Positions 63,301 to 64,000 of a stretch of 64,000 bases of DNA are shown piece by piece (position 1 is the first letter of the stretch; each line of letters starts with the position of its first letter). The DNA comes from Solwaraspora sp. WMMA2065 (GTDB lineage: Bacteria > Actinomycetota > Actinomycetes > Mycobacteriales > Micromonosporaceae): positions 5,084,001-5,148,000 of the forward strand of contig NZ_CP128361.1 of NCBI RefSeq assembly GCF_030345075.1. The letters run 5' to 3'. The notes beneath the pieces are model-generated. The model made no database searches and was not told the DNA's origin. It saw nothing but the letters and a program-made list of their open reading frames with translations. A program made the position numbers and the translations under genes.

Positions 63301-64000
63301 GCGCCGACGTCGGCCTGTCCGTCCTCGCCACCTGGTACGGCGACCCACAGGTCGCGGCGGCGACCGGTGCGTCGGTGACCGCCGAGCCGGACAGCACCCG
63401 ACGTCAGGAACAGTGGCTGGGTGCGTCCTTCGCGCCTGCCGGCCGTGGGCCGGCCGGCTTGGACGCGGTCGCCGACCAGCTGCGGCGTGCCGGCCCCGGA
63501 TCCGCCGCGCTGATCATCACCAGCTGGACCGCCGCGGCCGGCGGCGGAGCGCACACCTGGAACGCCGTCAACCACGACGGGCAGATCATCTGGATCGATG
63601 CGCAGAGCCGGCAGGTTTCCGACACCGCGCCGATCTACGGCAGCGAGGTCGACGGGGTCTGGTCGATCGTCCTCGACGCCGACGGCAATCCGGTGCCGGC
63701 CGACGGCCCGCAGACGACTGCGGTGTCGACGACCGGGGCGACCAGTGAAGCGGAGTACCTGGATGCGTTGACCGAGCCCGACCGGGCCACGCTGCTCGCC
63801 GAGCTGGCCGCCGCCCAGGTCGACGCCGACACGATCCTTGCCGAACTGGGGGCGATCGGCGACCGGCTCAACACCGATCTTGGCCTGGCTGGCACCGACG
63901 CGCTGACCCCGCTGGGCAGCGAGTACCGGGTCAAAGGGGCCGAGTCGCTGGCCCGCAAGTTCAGCACCGACTTCGAGCCGAAGGGCTATTCCCTCCCGGA
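60354..64000 (+). CDS. Type VII secreted multi-domain polymorphic toxin (cut by window edge)
   Basis: At least 1,215 residues from GTG 60354 (GGAGGG before it), with no stop inside the window. Order: WXG100-like N-terminal region (SWGGDAGAKFANFW near 63-77); membrane span (LTILIAVAITVIAVFVALLM, about 120-145); helical/Gly-rich region; a very long Ala/Pro/Thr/Ser linker (about 380-720); a YwqJ-type deaminase domain (Cys817-Ala-Glu819, then PCRSC with Cys880 and Cys883); a papain-like domain of Tox-PL type (Cys983 in GTNCADV, His1067 in GAHTWNAVN, Asp1082 in WIDAQS); and an opening segment LGSEYRVKGAESLARKFSTD that resembles the start of RelA/SpoT-like toxins. It is an inter-bacterial or host-directed effector candidate. 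Confidence 0.85.
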   Translation, partial: MAIINPREWFGEYGWVWDAVTWVSAGEAWPTGDEDQMRELAAAWRELAEVVRVALADADPAALRVIESWGGDAGAKFANFWQQVGVGPNTGLPVLQNAAAAFANGCDTAATEIEYAKLTILIAVAITVIAVFVALLMAWLGGVSAGAIPGILAAGRQAVTVAFRRLLAQLGRQMLTQAGMRAALQSSARIATTHVTRAGAQRLGTQLGIELAQEIGEELIIDIGAQAFQVAQGNRDNWDGRRTLTAGVGGAFGGMLGFGGNRLLRNTVAPRVPVSFRPPAMDFRGAGVVRWGGRSVTAGMQNAVISPAASVAANLAVNQQWTSPGWQGALGGFTSGAGRGGATMAAASAGSTAAGWANRLGGVAPPTGVPGTVDLAGIAQLTSVDAAGIDLGALGSDPASGTGTAVPAPVTADPTSQTVPDSGAGSISLAPTTQDAPTTQAAPTVVDQPGIQPTVGAEPPPVVTSGQPSVVGVGDTASPANAPSTDAPSTSTASPDITSPDITASDGVGPTRADDGPPVQVAAGAPAGVGTSAQAAAPAVTAAGPQSSPSTPGSTSTPAASSTPAATSTPGPVQTGAQTTAQATAASTAGGNTTAAPQSSLTGTTSAPVRPPAPVAGPAAGPSAGSVSFGPAVAAPAAPAVPAQPGQSVGIPPGTTTTAPPPAATTGGPDQPSGPAPRQPSSGTTVDPQTLQRSAGPTGTGTHSWQLDPVQVDGDPNSADADQALIDASRALADAVTGAVTRHQQQATPGEQISMGKRPGVVGALMTRSGQLNTHSSMTADQSTDPATQPTPHPLVETVLAEVAQQVSRVGSGHGRCAEVALVSDVVYQLERQWQDAGRIGDFDAYARSELAGARIVTHQFRRAQDVDVVYERGDYRPPCRSCGPMLEILGVTPVVDTERMPGPAVPPDSGALGDGRALPETRPTGDGQGLVPPDPADQQALTDEVPVGPDGHPARHPDPRGGRWPELVNDGGPANPGRGTNCADVGLSVLATWYGDPQVAAATGASVTAEPDSTRRQEQWLGASFAPAGRGPAGLDAVADQLRRAGPGSAALIITSWTAAAGGGAHTWNAVNHDGQIIWIDAQSRQVSDTAPIYGSEVDGVWSIVLDADGNPVPADGPQTTAVSTTGATSEAEYLDALTEPDRATLLAELAAAQVDADTILAELGAIGDRLNTDLGLAGTDALTPLGSEYRVKGAESLARKFSTDFEPKGYSLP

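Noticed and set aside
61395..63575. 726-codon open frame on the minus strand
   Set aside because: Arg/Gly-rich, low-complexity product. It is the antisense shadow of the large toxin gene, whose plus-strand frame has clear domains and a ribosome site.

Overview
The window is high-GC actinomycete DNA, with GTG starts, TAnnnT -10 elements close to start codons and few gaps. The gene content and protein composition suggest a Micromonosporaceae member (Micromonospora-like). That is an inference from the sequence, not a database result.

Left part (1-13.1 kb): housekeeping and metabolic genes. These are a sugar-type nucleotidyltransferase (cut by the edge), a winged-helix protein, a Nudix hydrolase, a PLP aminotransferase, a CorA channel, a Lys-rich membrane protein with a KNM repeat, a cyclophilin, a rhomboid protease, a PH-domain protein, a thiolase, a family 2 glycosyltransferase, a transketolase split into two genes, SoxR and a quinone oxidoreductase. 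Middle (13.2-39 kb): tRNA-Ser(UGA), a MarR/azoreductase pair with two identical operators, a G5-domain surface protein, small enzymes, CutA, an XRE regulator, the remains of a small mobile element (18.8-20.3 kb), a four-gene operon of exported lipoproteins, a TetR regulator, a TetR/MMPL efflux pair with a palindromic operator, a PEBP protein, an FhuF-like iron reductase with an iron box, an HTH-peptide deformylase fusion, a globin-reductase, a CPBP protease, an erythromycin-esterase family protein, and a damaged ABC exporter locus with one truncated and one frameshifted permease.

Right part (39-64 kb): a complete type VII (ESX-like) secretion locus: eccE, a beta-helix/AAA+ ATPase in the EccA position, eccC, eccD, eccB, two WXG100 proteins, two mycosin proteases, two larger candidate substrates, a YbaB-like protein and another WXG100-like protein. 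Conflict genes lie among them: a stand-alone YwqJ-type deaminase with SUKH-3 and SseB partners, and a second SUKH-3 protein fused to a YrhB-like domain.

The most striking object is the last gene (60354 to the edge, at least 1,215 residues). It has a WXG100-like N-terminus, a membrane segment and a long Ala/Pro/Thr-rich linker. These are followed by a YwqJ-type deaminase domain, a papain-like (Tox-PL type) domain, and what looks like the start of a RelA/SpoT-like domain cut by the window edge. It reads as a type VII secreted toxin with stacked warheads, sitting in the same locus as candidate immunity genes.
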